From the NCBI GenBank assembly GCA_000711775.1, contig ARYC01000257.1, forward strand, positions 62,001-126,000: 64,000 bases of DNA, in the 5' to 3' direction. Position 1 is the first letter of the stretch; each line of letters starts with the position of its first letter. Both the position numbers and the translations under genes were made by a program. Positions 39,423 to 49,540 of the stretch are shown here, piece after piece. The DNA comes from Oxytricha trifallax (Eukaryota; Ciliophora; Spirotrichea; Sporadotrichida; Oxytrichidae). Below the pieces are notes generated by a model, which ran no database searches, had not been told where the DNA came from, and was given only the letters and a program-made list of their open reading frames with translations.

Positions 39423-40234
39423 ATGGCAGAGTCAAACAACTACAAAGTTCATTATTTCGCTGGTTTCGGCAGAGCTGAACCTATTAGAATATAAATGTGA
39501 ATAAAATATTTCATAATTTGATTTTATTTTCGAACATTAATAAGATAGATAAAAATGTTAATAATTAAATGCTTCTCACTCACGCTAAAGCTAATTGGGA
39601 AGATGTTCATTATGACAACCCACTCCCAGCTGAGGTTAAGACATCTGGCATTCTTGAATTCGGTTAAATGCCAGTTGTTGAGCTAAATGGTAAATTCTAC
39701 TCATAATCAAAGGCCACACTCAGAGCTCTTGGAAAAATTCATGGATAAACTTATTTAATTGAATTTTAAGTATGTCAAATTAGCCTTTCGTAAATTGATC
39801 CCATGACTTGTGATAAATATATTAATGTTTACTACCCTGAAGATGCTTATGAAGCATACTAAGTAGATTCAATTATGGACTACATCAACGACTTCACTGG
39901 CTACAGATACAAAGCCAACAACCACCCTGAGCCAGAAACCAAGAAGACTTTGCTGGAGGAATTCTACGATAAGACTCTCCCAGACTTCTTCACAAAAATC
40001 CAAAAAAGAATTGAGTCAAACACATCTTAGGATTTTATTGTTGGCATTAAGATAACAATTGCTGACTTTTCGTTGGCAGCACTTGCATCTGCTTACTTTT
40101 TGAATGAAGACAACACCTCAAAAAAGGAGTATCAAGAAGTACTCAACCAGTTCCCCAAGGTCCTTGAATACTTCAACAAGCAATTTGAACACGTCAAAGA
40201 AAGACTTGATACCAGAAAGCCATCTGGTTGGTGA
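39423..40234 (+). CDS. Sigma-like GST 2, with two IESs
   Basis: MAESNNYKVHYFAGFGRAEP, then QMPVVELNGKF (cis-Pro region) and KITIADFSLAALA. Retained segments 39423-39490, 39571-39754 and 39827-40234 total 220 codons. The C-terminus LDTRKPSGW matches GST 1 and the GST 6 and 7 copies. IES 39491-39570 uses AAT. IES 39755-39826 uses only AT. The paralogue at 48.7 kb has the same two IES positions. A ~20-bp 3' motif (AACAGCCACGTTAATTTATT) follows the stop in three paralogues. Confidence 0.9.
39491..39570. other. IES, 80 bp, pointer AAT
   Basis: Pointer copies 39488-39490 and 39568-39570. Removal restores EPIRMLLTHAKANW. Confidence 0.75.
39755..39826. other. IES, 72 bp, minimal AT pointer
   Basis: Copies of AT at 39753-39754 and 39825-39826. 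Removal gives KIHGQTYVYYPEDAYEAY. The paralogue has a 4-bp pointer (ATGT) at this place. Confidence 0.65.
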
Positions 40235-40820
40235 AAGATTTTCTCTTATAAACAGCCACGTTAATTTATTTTATCTAGAATATTCCAATAAAATTTGATA
40301 AAGTTTCGGACCTATTGTCCAGAAGGTTGGTCGACTGACCAATTCTAATAGGGGGGGAATGCGTTAAAAATGACTGGTAAAGCACCTAATATCCCAGGGT
40401 TCTTTGGTGTCTATATTTTTGGTAAAATAAGCACTGGTTACTTTTCTGAAGTTGTTATGACTTTAAATGGTATCAACTGCCACGATTTGGGAATCCTGAG
40501 TGGCTTCATGCATGGAAGGACATGAGTTTGAATCACGGTCGAGTTTAGTGATGACCACACTTTATGTTTTTATAGGGAGGTCTCGAGGGAGACCTCCCTT
40601 CTGTATTATTTTCACTTAATATTAATTTTTAATAACCTTTCTAACAAATTTAGCAAAAATAACTAAAATTTGATAATATCTTTATATCTCAATTGTGAAT
40701 TGCTTTCTCCATCTAAATGATAAAACATTATTTGAAATCGATAATAGTTTACAATAACAAAATTATTGTAAGCTCAAAATAATTACTGAGATTAATTAAA
40801 AATCCAAAATAATTAATTAT
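40235..40820. other. Spacer with a GC-richer, hairpin-forming block
   Basis: The block at about 40300-40600 stands out by base composition. It has three perfect hairpins: GGACCTATTGTCC, TTGGTCGACTGACCAA, and GGGAGGTCTC with its complement at 40575-40598. A stretch near 40490-40560 loosely resembles tRNA A and B boxes (TGGTATCAACTG and GAGTTTGAATCAC). An ncRNA or a SINE-like element is possible. Confidence 0.45.
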
Positions 40821-41601
40821 ATGGAAGATTAAAAGCAAATACCAACTTATAGAGTGCATTATTTTACAGGTTACGGAAGAGGCGATTGTATAAGAATGCT
40901 TTTGACTCATGCCAAAGTTGATTGGGAGGATGTTTATTACACACCTGAGTAATTTTATGAAGCCAAAATGTCAGGAAAATTAGAGTTTAAGCAATTACCC
41001 CTGTTGGAGTATTGAAAGAAATTAATTTATATATAGTTATGATGAATTTTTACATTTTAGAGTTTGCAATAAATAATTCAAGATTTAATGAATCTTAATT
41101 TCATAATATTAAGGAAAGTTCTATTCTTAAACTCAGGCAATTTTACGCTTACTTGGAAATCAGCTCGGGTACTACCCATAAGACCCATATGAAGCATATA
41201 AAGTAGATTCAATCATGGATTTTATAACAGATTTCATGCAAGCTCGTTTCAAAGCAAATAATCACCCAGATCCAGTATAAAAGAAAATTCTCCTCACAGT
41301 TTTCTGTGAAGTTTTTCTTCCAAAGTTCTTCACTTATCTATAAGAGAGATTGAAATCAAGCGCAAAAATCCAAACATCTCAATATTTTTCACACTAATAC
41401 ATAGCGGGAGGGGAAAAGATTAGCATTGCTGATTTTGGGTTGGCTGGTTTAGCTTATAGCTTTTTCTACAATGAAAATCATGTGCAGTATTCGTAATTTA
41501 AAGAAATAGTCTAGTAATTTCCACTATTGGATTCTTATTTTTAAGCTCTTGGAGAAGAACTTAAGGAATATTTGGATAAGAGATAGAAGTCTACATGGTG
41601 A
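40821..41601 (+). CDS. Sigma-like GST 3, with one IES
   Basis: MEDQKQIPTYRVHYFTGYGR, then IRMLLTHAKVDWEDVYY, KLEFKQLPLLEY and GEKISIADFGLAGLAYSFF. Segments 40821-41013 and 41111-41601 total 228 codons. Many glutamines are encoded by TAA/TAG. It lacks the AAT-pointer IES that GST 2 has after the EPIR motif. The segment SSAKIQTSQYFSHQYIAGGE is longer than in paralogues and may hide one more small IES that keeps the frame. Confidence 0.88.
41014..41110. other. IES, 97 bp, pointer TATT
   Basis: Pointer copies 41010-41013 and 41107-41110. Removal gives LLEYQGKFYSQTQAIL. Confidence 0.8.
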
Positions 41602-41871
41602 TTTAATAAAAGGATATTTTAAGTTAATTTCAAAATAAATGACGTTAATTAAATCAAGATTCAATTACTTTTTATTAATTAAATAAAGATATAAACTAAT
41701 TTAATCCAAATTTATATCCTTTGGGAAATTTTATTTTAGTATATTAATTTTTTATCGATCTTAAAAGAGAGAGGGTAGATATAAAATTATAACTGAAAAA
41801 AATAAATTCAAATATTAAAATTCAAATATAAATTCTCATTTAGTACCCAAATCACAAGATAAGTAATTAAA

Positions 41872-43108
41872 ATGTCAAAATAACCTTCTGAATAATCTCT
41901 GTGGAATATCCCAGTGACTGATATTCATGACAAGAAATATGCTAAATTCTCTGATATGTTCAATCATTAAATAATATTTAATTAGATTCCCTTTTCTTAT
42001 GCAATTCACAATGAGAAATAAAATTTAAATTAGAAAATTCATATTAAATTCAATATTTAATGAATGGTGACATCCCTCAAGTCACGATGATTGTAAATGT
42101 TGCCTCTAAATGTGGACATACCAAGAAACACTACGAGTAAATGACTCAACTTTACAGCTAGTATCATGATCAAGGCTTTGAAATTGTGGCCTTCCCTTGC
42201 AACTAATTTGGCAGTCAAGAGTCAAAGCCAATATTAATAATAATTATAAAATAAATCATGATTTCAATTAGAACAATTCTATTATGTTAAAAAATGTAAT
42301 ATATTTTGAGATTATTTTAAGCCTAATGAAACTATTTATGAGTTTGTATGCGATTCATATGATGTTAAGTTCCCCATGATGGATAAGATTAAGGTCAATT
42401 ATAATAACAAATTATTTATATTGATTTCATAAAATCCTTTTTATCATCTAAAATGATGCTGATGCGCATGAAGTATATAGAAACCTAAAATCTCAAGCCA
42501 AAGTGGGAAAAATACCCTGGAATTTCGCAAAGTTTTTAGGAGATCAATCTGGTAGTGTTATCTAATATGGTGATGCAAAGCAAATGAAGCCTATAGATTT
42601 CATCCCATTAATAGAACAACACTTGAAGAGTGCCAATAACTCTAAAAATGTAGGAAAAAAGAATTTTACAAGCAAATTGGCAAAAGTATAAAAAAATGAC
42701 ACTGAAAGTGACGAAGAGGAGAAGAAAGAATCTTCTCCAATCGCTTCTGAGAAAAGAGGCAGAGGTAGGCCTAAAAGTGATAAAAAGAGGACTAAGTTGG
42801 CTTCAGAAAGTAGAAGCAAATCAATTGGTAAAATCTAAGCCAAAAAATAACAAGATGTGATAAAACCAAACAAAGATGCTAAAAGTGTAAAGCCATCGGC
42901 TATGTCCACCAGAGGGAGAAGTAAAGCGATACAAAAAGTAGACACAATTAAAGAAGAAAGTTTAGAAGAAAGTAAAGGTGACAAATCATAGAAGAGAGGG
43001 AGACCTAAGTCTTAAGCTGGGAAGAGTAAAAGCTAAGATAAAAACCAGGATAAAAAGTCAAAATCCAAGACTGGAGCATAGAAAAGAAAGTACCATGAGA
43101 AGCAGTGA
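41872..43108 (+). CDS. Glutathione peroxidase with AT-hook-like basic C-terminal extension
   Basis: Glutathione peroxidases reduce hydroperoxides using thiols. MIVNVASKCGHTKKHYEQM holds the peroxidatic residue as Cys (TGT), not selenocysteine, as expected where TGA is stop. FPCNQFGSQES and KIPWNFAKFLGD provide the Gln, Trp and Asn of the active site. Segments 41872-41964, 42066-42229, 42324-42399 and 42455-43108 total 329 codons. The catalytic part is ~170 residues. The rest is a highly charged tail with KRGRGRPKSD and KRGRPKSQ, which resemble AT-hook DNA-binding motifs. Such a fusion would suggest nuclear or chromatin-bound peroxidase activity. I infer that; it is not shown. Confidence 0.88.
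41965..42065. other. IES, 101 bp, pointer AAT
   Basis: Pointer copies 41962-41964 and 42063-42065. Removal gives FSDMFNGDIPQVTMI. Confidence 0.75.
42230..42323. other. IES, 94 bp, pointer AAGCC
   Basis: Pointer copies 42225-42229 and 42319-42323. Removal gives GSQESKPNETIYEFV, as expected for a peroxidase. Confidence 0.82.
42400..42454. other. IES, 55 bp, pointer AAT
   Basis: Pointer copies 42397-42399 and 42452-42454. Removal gives MDKIKVNDADAHEVY. Confidence 0.78.
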
Positions 43109-44663
43109 GATTAAATTAAAATTGTGATTTATATTCGAATTAATATCTGCAAATTATTTTCTTATAGACTTTAGATTAATTTTTTAATTTTTGAATATTT
43201 TTTTTCATAATTTAATTATAAAAATACAATTTGTTAGTTAGTCTTTATAATGAATTAATTTTGGTTGATCAGGCTATTTGATTTTTTATTGTATCTTAAG
43301 TAAACATTGTTCTTAAATTTACTTAACTTTCTTCAAATAATTTAAAATGCTTTATTGTAAACTAAATAAAATATATTTCTTCTATATAAATCTATATATA
43401 TTATTGTTCTATCTTTCTTTTATACTGATATTAAACTAATTAATTTTAACTAGAAGTTATTAAAATATAATCAGTATTCGTTTAAATCCTTTTAAATATA
43501 TAGTAAATATGATGATATAATTCAATATTTAAACAGAGAAGCTAAACACTGTAATATTGCTAAAATACAAAAGAATAGGAAATTATAAATAAGTAAAATA
43601 ATTAAACTGCCTGTATTTTAGTATAATTAGATTAAATAAGATTAATTAAAGAGCAAAATGGAATAAAAATGAGAGTATTTTGTAGTATTTGAACTATACT
43701 AAACTTTAACTTCTTATTTTGAGATTTATATTTTTAATATTATTTGGATATCTAAAATCATTTGTTTTTCCACGGAGATGGTTTGTTAGTGAAATTATAT
43801 AAGTTTTTTAGTATGATATTAAAATCTTAGTATTATATGAGTGAATAGAGTATAATTTAGGTAGCGCAATTAGAAATACCTAAATTCATAGAACTGGAGA
43901 AATACTTAAATTTTGTGAGAGTATTAATATATTTTTAAATACATTTGTATTTTTAGTTTTAAAAATTTCAAAAAGAAATACTTACTTCATTTTTAATTCG
44001 TAAAATATGCATGAATTCATTGAGAGGTATAATGCCTTACTTTATATATATATATTGTTCCATTTTAATAAATAATTAAAAAACTTAAAGTATAGTACGT
44101 TGATTTATTAGTTTCTATAATCCTTAAATTTGAAAAATTCATGATCGATAAAAATAACCCATTCCAATATATAAATAATTTAATTGATTTATGAATCAAA
44201 AATAGATTTAAATTGGATTTCAGTTTTTAAATTTATAAATTCAAATTTGATATTGTAAAAACACTATCCATTAAGTATAAAGAATAAATTGAATTGGTTT
44301 AACTTTAAAATTATGGCATTTATCAAATTTAAAAATAAATCAGTTTTAAGAAAATTCTATTTATTAAAATCGATACTAATTCTGGATTATATAAAAGATT
44401 CGGATATTTTATTAGAAATATGTCTCAAGAAATGTGTTACTTAGCATTATTGCTAGGCACAGAGATAATATGATTCTATCTTTTAAAAATTAATAAGTAA
44501 ACATTAACTCTTACTGAAAGTAAAAAACATAATTGGGGTTTTTGGTATTTAAAAAAAATTAAGTTAAGGTAAATGATGACTATTGATAACTAATTAGTTT
44601 GCTTTCCGCTTAATTACCAAAATAAGAGTATTCCTATTGTATATTTAAAAATAAGTAGAAACG
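43109..44663. other. AT-rich non-coding stretch, 1.55 kb
   Basis: No coding frame or strong repeat. A 40-bp segment at about 44213-44252 resembles 50600-50640 upstream of the duplicated gene, so the segmental duplication extends upstream of the start codon. Confidence 0.5.
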
Positions 44664-46316
44664 ATGTCACAAAGCAGACGCCAAACCCAAGAAGTAGCAG
44701 GAAATACTCGATCCAAGAGCAAGTCGAAAACCAGGACAGAAACCTAATAACAGCCCAAATCCAAATCAAAGACCAGAGCAAAGCTAATCGACAGTGATGA
44801 AGAGGAGAAGAGTCATATTGTTGCAAGACCCAATTATGACTCCAAGCACAGACAGATACTATATTTATAATCAATTTTTTTAATAAATTAGACTATGAAA
44901 TGAGTAAATTTATATTACAGTATATAACAATTATTAATTAAATAATTTCTTTTAAAGATTTATGAATTTAAATAATATATTTTTATTTTAAATACCATCC
45001 ACGAGTATGACTGCTTCTAAGAGAAAACAACACCAGAGAGATGAACAAGAAGATGATAAAGAGGAAGCCAAAGCTCATTAAGCATCCAGCAAGCACAAGC
45101 CAAACTAACAAATTTTATTAACCAACTATATGTATTTTGAAACTAATCAAAGAAATCTTCTCACAAAACTCGTTTGACTTACCCTGGATCTGACTTGCCT
45201 AAAAAGATAAAGCTCTATTATTTCGACATTTATGGAAGAGCTGAACCTATTAGAATGCTATTATGATTATCATTAAATTATTTAATATTGACTAGCAAAA
45301 TGCAATGCCATTGTTTCTCTTATTGTATTTAAAATTAATTAACAATGCTTCTGATTCATGCAGGCATTGAATTTGAAGATATTCAATATAACTATCTGGA
45401 ATTCCCATAACTCAAGGAAGACGCGGGAGGACATGACCCTAGATTCGAGTTTGACCAACTACCCGTTATTGAACTCGATGGAGAATACTTCGCTTAAAGT
45501 CTTGCAATCTTAAGAATCCTAAAACTAAAACATTATAATAAACATTCTTTATTTTCAACAGAATCCAAATTTCTTTATGATAAAATTGATCTTGAATGAA
45601 TATTTTACTATTAGTAGAATTTTAATGAGAGTTTGAGGGGATTTATGGAAAAGCAAATATTAATATGGTAAAATAAGTTATGGAAATTTTCATTTAATTT
45701 TATTTTTTTAATGATGGGCAAATTCTATGGATATTTCCCATCAAACGATCCTAGATACGCCTGTAGAATCGATGAGATAGTTGACCTTAATTATGATGTG
45801 CAAGATAAATTCTGGCAAGCAGAAGTGACATTAGATCCTGAGTAAAAAGCCTCAAAGATGAAAGAAAACTAAATAATTTTTTTTTAAATTTCTGTCATAA
45901 AAAACATCAGCAATGCTTACCCATTAATCTTTTTATATAATACTATTTTTAAAGAATACTTAGATAAAACTGTCCCTCATTACTTCAACTGCTTAGAGAC
46001 TAGATTAATCAAGCATAATCATCAATATCTCTGTGGTGAAGAGATCACTACTCAAGAAATATAAAAACTTATAGAATTTTATAGTATTTCATTGTTATTC
46101 CTAAATGTGTAAATGACATTCTTATAATTTCTTAAGTTGACTGCTGATATCATGACAATCGCATGGGCTCATTCTTTCATGTACAATAAATAAGCTATTG
46201 ACCCAGCTGGCCATCTGAAAATATTAGAAGATTTCCCAGATCTTGAGAAATATTTTGATAAAATGACTAAATAAGTTCAGAAGAGACTTGACTCAAGAAA
46301 AGAGACCATGTATTGA
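44664..46316 (+). CDS. GST 4: basic N-terminal extension + GST body A
   Basis: The extension starts MSQSRRQTQEVAGNTRSKSK and is Lys/Arg/Ser-rich, then acidic (IDSDEEEK), then basic again to SSKHKPNQ. Body A follows: KIKLYYFDIYGRAEPIRMLL, DQLPVIELDGEYFAQSLAIL, and ITADIMTIAWAHSFMYN. Retained segments 44664-44859, 44996-45108, 45147-45259, 45350-45517, 45713-45866, 45957-46049 and 46143-46316 total 337 codons. The ~120-residue extension is unusual for a GST and looks like a disordered, possibly nucleic-acid-binding region. The first two segments can also join body B downstream (see findings). Confidence 0.88.
44860..44995. other. IES, 136 bp, pointer ATAC
   Basis: Pointer copies 44856-44859 and 44992-44995. 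Removal gives SKHRQIPSTSMTASKRK. The duplicated gene has the same pointer with a 153-bp IES. Confidence 0.82.
45109..45146. other. IES, 38 bp, pointer AAACTAA (joins body A)
   Basis: Pointer copies 45102-45108 and 45140-45146. Joins SSKHKPNQ to SKKSSHKTRLTYPGSD. The same left end also matches the pointer of body B at 46741-46758. Confidence 0.8.
45260..45349. other. IES, 90 bp, pointer AATGCT
   Basis: Pointer copies 45254-45259 and 45344-45349. Removal gives EPIRMLLIHAGIEFED. Confidence 0.85.
45518..45712. other. IES, 195 bp, pointer AAT
   Basis: Pointer copies 45515-45517 and 45710-45712. Removal gives AILRMMGKFYGYFPSND. Confidence 0.7.
45867..45956. other. IES, 90 bp, pointer AAAGAA
   Basis: Pointer copies 45861-45866 and 45951-45956. 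Removal gives KMKEYLDKTVPHYF. Confidence 0.8.
46050..46142. other. IES, 93 bp, pointer ACT
   Basis: Pointer copies 46047-46049 and 46140-46142. Removal gives GEEITADIMTIAWAHS. Confidence 0.72.
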
Positions 46317-46740
46317 ATATCTTAACAGCAGTTTCTTATTAAACTTATAATAAAATATAGCAAAAACTTAAACTTTAAGTTGATCCTAAAGGATTATCAT
46401 TATAAGGTTTATATTTGTTGATTAATAACTCAAATGAATACTTATTAATGATCGATATAAGAATCATAGTATATATAGTTCTTAAAATGGTAGAATATAT
46501 AGAAGAAAAAAAAATTACTAAATAATATGCCTAGTGTTAAGAAGATTTTTTATAAATATAACCTTGATAACAAACTTAAAACCATCATAAAATAACTCAT
46601 ATTTATTTCAAATACTTTTGAAAAAATTATTTAAAATTGTTTATATTTTATTTTCTTTGCCTAAGACTATATGATATATAAGATTATTACTATATTTAAA
46701 ATAATTAAAAAATTTACTTTAATATTCATATTTTTGAGTT
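46317..46740. other. AT-rich spacer between GST bodies A and B
   Basis: No start codon or N-terminal extension for body B is present here. Nothing else was noticed. Confidence 0.55.
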
Positions 46741-47597
46741 AAGCACAAGCCAAACTAATCAAAGAAAAGATTTACAAAAAATCTCTTACGACCCACACCT
46801 CCCGACGTCTCACAAATACCTCAGTCAATTAAAGTTCACGACTTAAACATGTATGGTAAATCTGAACAAATCCGCATGCTTCTCCATCACGCTGGAGTAG
46901 AGTTTGAAGATATAATGTATGATTATACTGAATGGGATAAAATAAAGAAAGATTTGCAAAAAAGTGGAAATCACTAGAACTTTGAATTTGGATAAGTCCC
47001 TGCAGTTTCAATTGATGGTGAGCATTACGCTCAAAGTTTATACAAAACATTTTCTTTATAACTTTTCTTATAGATTTTAAGTTTTGCTATTTTGAGAATG
47101 CTTGGCAGTATTTACGGTTACTATCCTTAAGAAGATCCAAGAGAGGGCTGTAGAGTAGATGAACTTGTTTACTTGAATGAAGACATCAATGATAAATACT
47201 GGTGGGCTATAATTTGTACAGACGCTTAGAAAAAAGAAAAAATGTTATCAGACTACTGGAGCAAAAATATACAAGACTTTTTTGAGTATTTGTAGAAGAG
47301 AATTATAGAGAACAAGCATAAGTTTTTATGTGGTCCTGCAATCACCATTTATCAAAATATAAAAGTAATTTTAGAATATTATAAGAAAAAGGCTAAACAA
47401 ATAAACTTTTTTATTTTTTAATTGCAGACTTCTCAACTATTTCATGGGCTCATTCCTATGTGTACAACAAGAAAAACAAAAATGCAGAAAAATATCAAGA
47501 AATCTTGAAAGATTACTCAGCTGTTGAACATTATTTCGACAGAATGACAGAGTAGGTTTAAGAAAGGCTTGATAATAGATTTGAATCTGAGTATTGA
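46741..47597 (+). CDS. GST 5: GST body B lacking its own N-terminus
   Basis: Opens directly with the 18-bp pointer AAGCACAAGCCAAACTAA, then SKKRFTKNLLRPTPPDVSQ and the GST fold: SIKVHDLNMYGKSEQIRMLL, GQVPAVSIDGEHYAQS, AILRMLGSIYGYYPQEDPRE, ITIADFSTISWAHSYVYN. Segments 46759-47039, 47085-47349 and 47424-47597. No start codon is in frame upstream. Joined to the GST 4 extension (44664-44859, 44996-45108) through the 18-bp pointer, the whole is 343 codons in one frame. Confidence 0.85.
47040..47084. other. IES, 45 bp, pointer AAGTTT
   Basis: Pointer copies 47034-47039 and 47079-47084. The duplicated gene has the same pointer (IES 52674-52712, 39 bp). Confidence 0.85.
47350..47423. other. IES, 74 bp, pointer ATT
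   Basis: Pointer copies 47347-47349 and 47421-47423. Removal gives CGPAITIADFSTISW. Confidence 0.78.
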
Positions 47598-48711
47598 AAA
47601 ATAAATATTACTATTATAAATGAATGAAGTTTAATTTCTAAATTAATTTCTATTAAATTTATTAATTTTACTATTATAAATAAAATACTAAATTTTAATA
47701 ATGATATTAAATATTCATTAAAATACAATTAATCATCCTCAAAATAAATAATAAACTTCAAAATCAAAATTTAACACAAAAAAAAACAAATTTATGATCC
47801 TTAATTTATTATTATGGGTTAAAATTTTGATAATTCAATTCTAAAATAGCAAATATAATTTTACCTAATCGTTTAATTTGTATATTTTTTTTAAATATTG
47901 CAATAATATTTAAACTTGAGAAAAGAAGTTAGTTATATATAAAAACTTCAATTTATTTAGCAAAGAAGTGAGAATTTCTATATTAAAGCATATTTTTCAA
48001 GTTCTATTCTTAATCAAAATATAAATACATTGAATTGATATTGTTATGAACGAATTTAAAATAACCTCATCATAATTATGAAATTGATATGTAGGAATAT
48101 ATAATTTAAAACAAGAAATTAATTAAAAATAAATAATTCATTAAATTAATGATAGCTAATTTCTTATGAGCTAACACAATATGGTTATTATTATATTAAG
48201 AGTTTGGAAGTAGTTTGACTTTAAAATTCTGTAAATTTTTATAACAAATCTAGATTAAGATAAAATCATTATCTAATTATGCCATAATACTAAATTCAAT
48301 AAATCAACTAAAATAGAAATCGATTTATCTGGCTCTTTAGAGAGATGCATAAATTGTAACTTGATATTAACGTCCACTGGTTTTGCATTCTCTATCGAAC
48401 GAGAAAACCTTAATTAGTTTGGACGAAATTAATTGCCAAATAGTTGATTTAATTATTAATTTAATTAAAAATAATTGCCTGATATTGAATAGATCCTACT
48501 ATAAATCCTACTTATTTGATTTTTAAAATCTATATTTAGATATCTTAAATAGATATTAAATAAAAAATCACGTTTTTTTGAAGTAAGAGAAATTTATTGA
48601 CTTCAATCATAAATTTAAAGTTATAAAATGTCGACAATTTTAATTTAATTAAATTTCAAATATCCTGATTAATAATTAATTAATAAACTACAAAAGAAAA
48701 AAGATATTACT
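47598..48711. other. AT-rich non-coding stretch
   Basis: About 1.1 kb. The last ~100 bp resemble the DNA just upstream of GST 2 (39330-39422) and mark the start of the duplicated unit. No gene is supported. Confidence 0.5.
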
Positions 48712-49540
48712 ATGGCAGAGTCAAACAACTACAAAGTTCATTATTTCGCTGGTTACGGTAAAGCTGAAGCTATTAGAATATAAAACAATTTAATTTATTT
48801 TTAGCATAATAATATATGCTAAAATAAATTATAACGATGAGAGATAATTTCAAATATAATAATTAGTGAATGCTCCTCACTCATGCTAAGGCTAATTGGG
48901 AAGATGTAAACTACGATCACCCATTCCCAGCTGAAGTTAAGGAATCAGGTATGCTTGAATTCGGTCAAATGCCAGTTGTTGAGCTTAATGGAAAATTCTA
49001 CTCACAATCACAAGCAACTCTAAGAGCTCTCGGAAAGATCCATGGATAAACTCATGTAATTAACTAATAAGACTAATAAGGTACAATCATTTAGCATTTT
49101 ATAACCATTAGTTCATATTACTTTATGTTAATGTTTACTACCCAGAAGATGCTTATGAAGCCTACAAAGTAGATTCAATCCTTGACTATATCAACGACTT
49201 CACCAGCGCAAGATTCAAGGCAAACAACCACCCAGAACCAGAGACCAAGAAGACCATGTTAGAGGAGTTCTACGCTAAGACCCTCCCAGACTTCTTCACA
49301 AGAATCCAAAAGAGACTCGAGTCAAATACTTCCCAAGATTTCATTAGTGGAGATAAGCTAACAATTGCTGACTTTGGATTAGCAGCTCTTGCATCTGCAT
49401 TTTTCTTAAATGAATAGAATGCTTCAAAGAAGGAGTATTAAGAGGTACTTAACTAGTTCCCCAAGGTCCTTGAATACTTCAATAAGCAATTTGAACACGT
49501 AAAAGATAGACTTGAGACCAGAAAGCCATCTGGATGGTGA
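48712..49540 (+). CDS. Sigma-like GST 6 (duplicate of GST 2), with two IESs
   Basis: MAESNNYKVHYFAGYGKAEA, GQMPVVELNGKFYSQS, KLTIADFGLAALASAFF and ETRKPSGW. Segments 48712-48779, 48872-49057 and 49135-49540 total 220 codons, the same as GST 2. IES positions match GST 2. The second pointer is ATGT here (49054-49057 and 49131-49134) instead of AT, so IES ends have drifted after duplication. Confidence 0.92.
48780..48871. other. IES, 92 bp, pointer AAT
   Basis: Pointer copies 48777-48779 and 48869-48871. Same place as the first GST 2 IES, but the inner sequence is largely different. Confidence 0.78.
49058..49134. other. IES, 77 bp, pointer ATGT
   Basis: Pointer copies 49054-49057 and 49131-49134. 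Removal gives KIHGQTHVYYPEDAYEAY. Confidence 0.78.

Noticed and set aside
44614..44874. Minus-strand hydrophobic, Trp-rich open frame (and its copy at 50614-50832)
   Set aside because: It is the antisense of the basic GST extension (MSQSRRQTQ...), which is duplicated, in frame, and continues into GST bodies.
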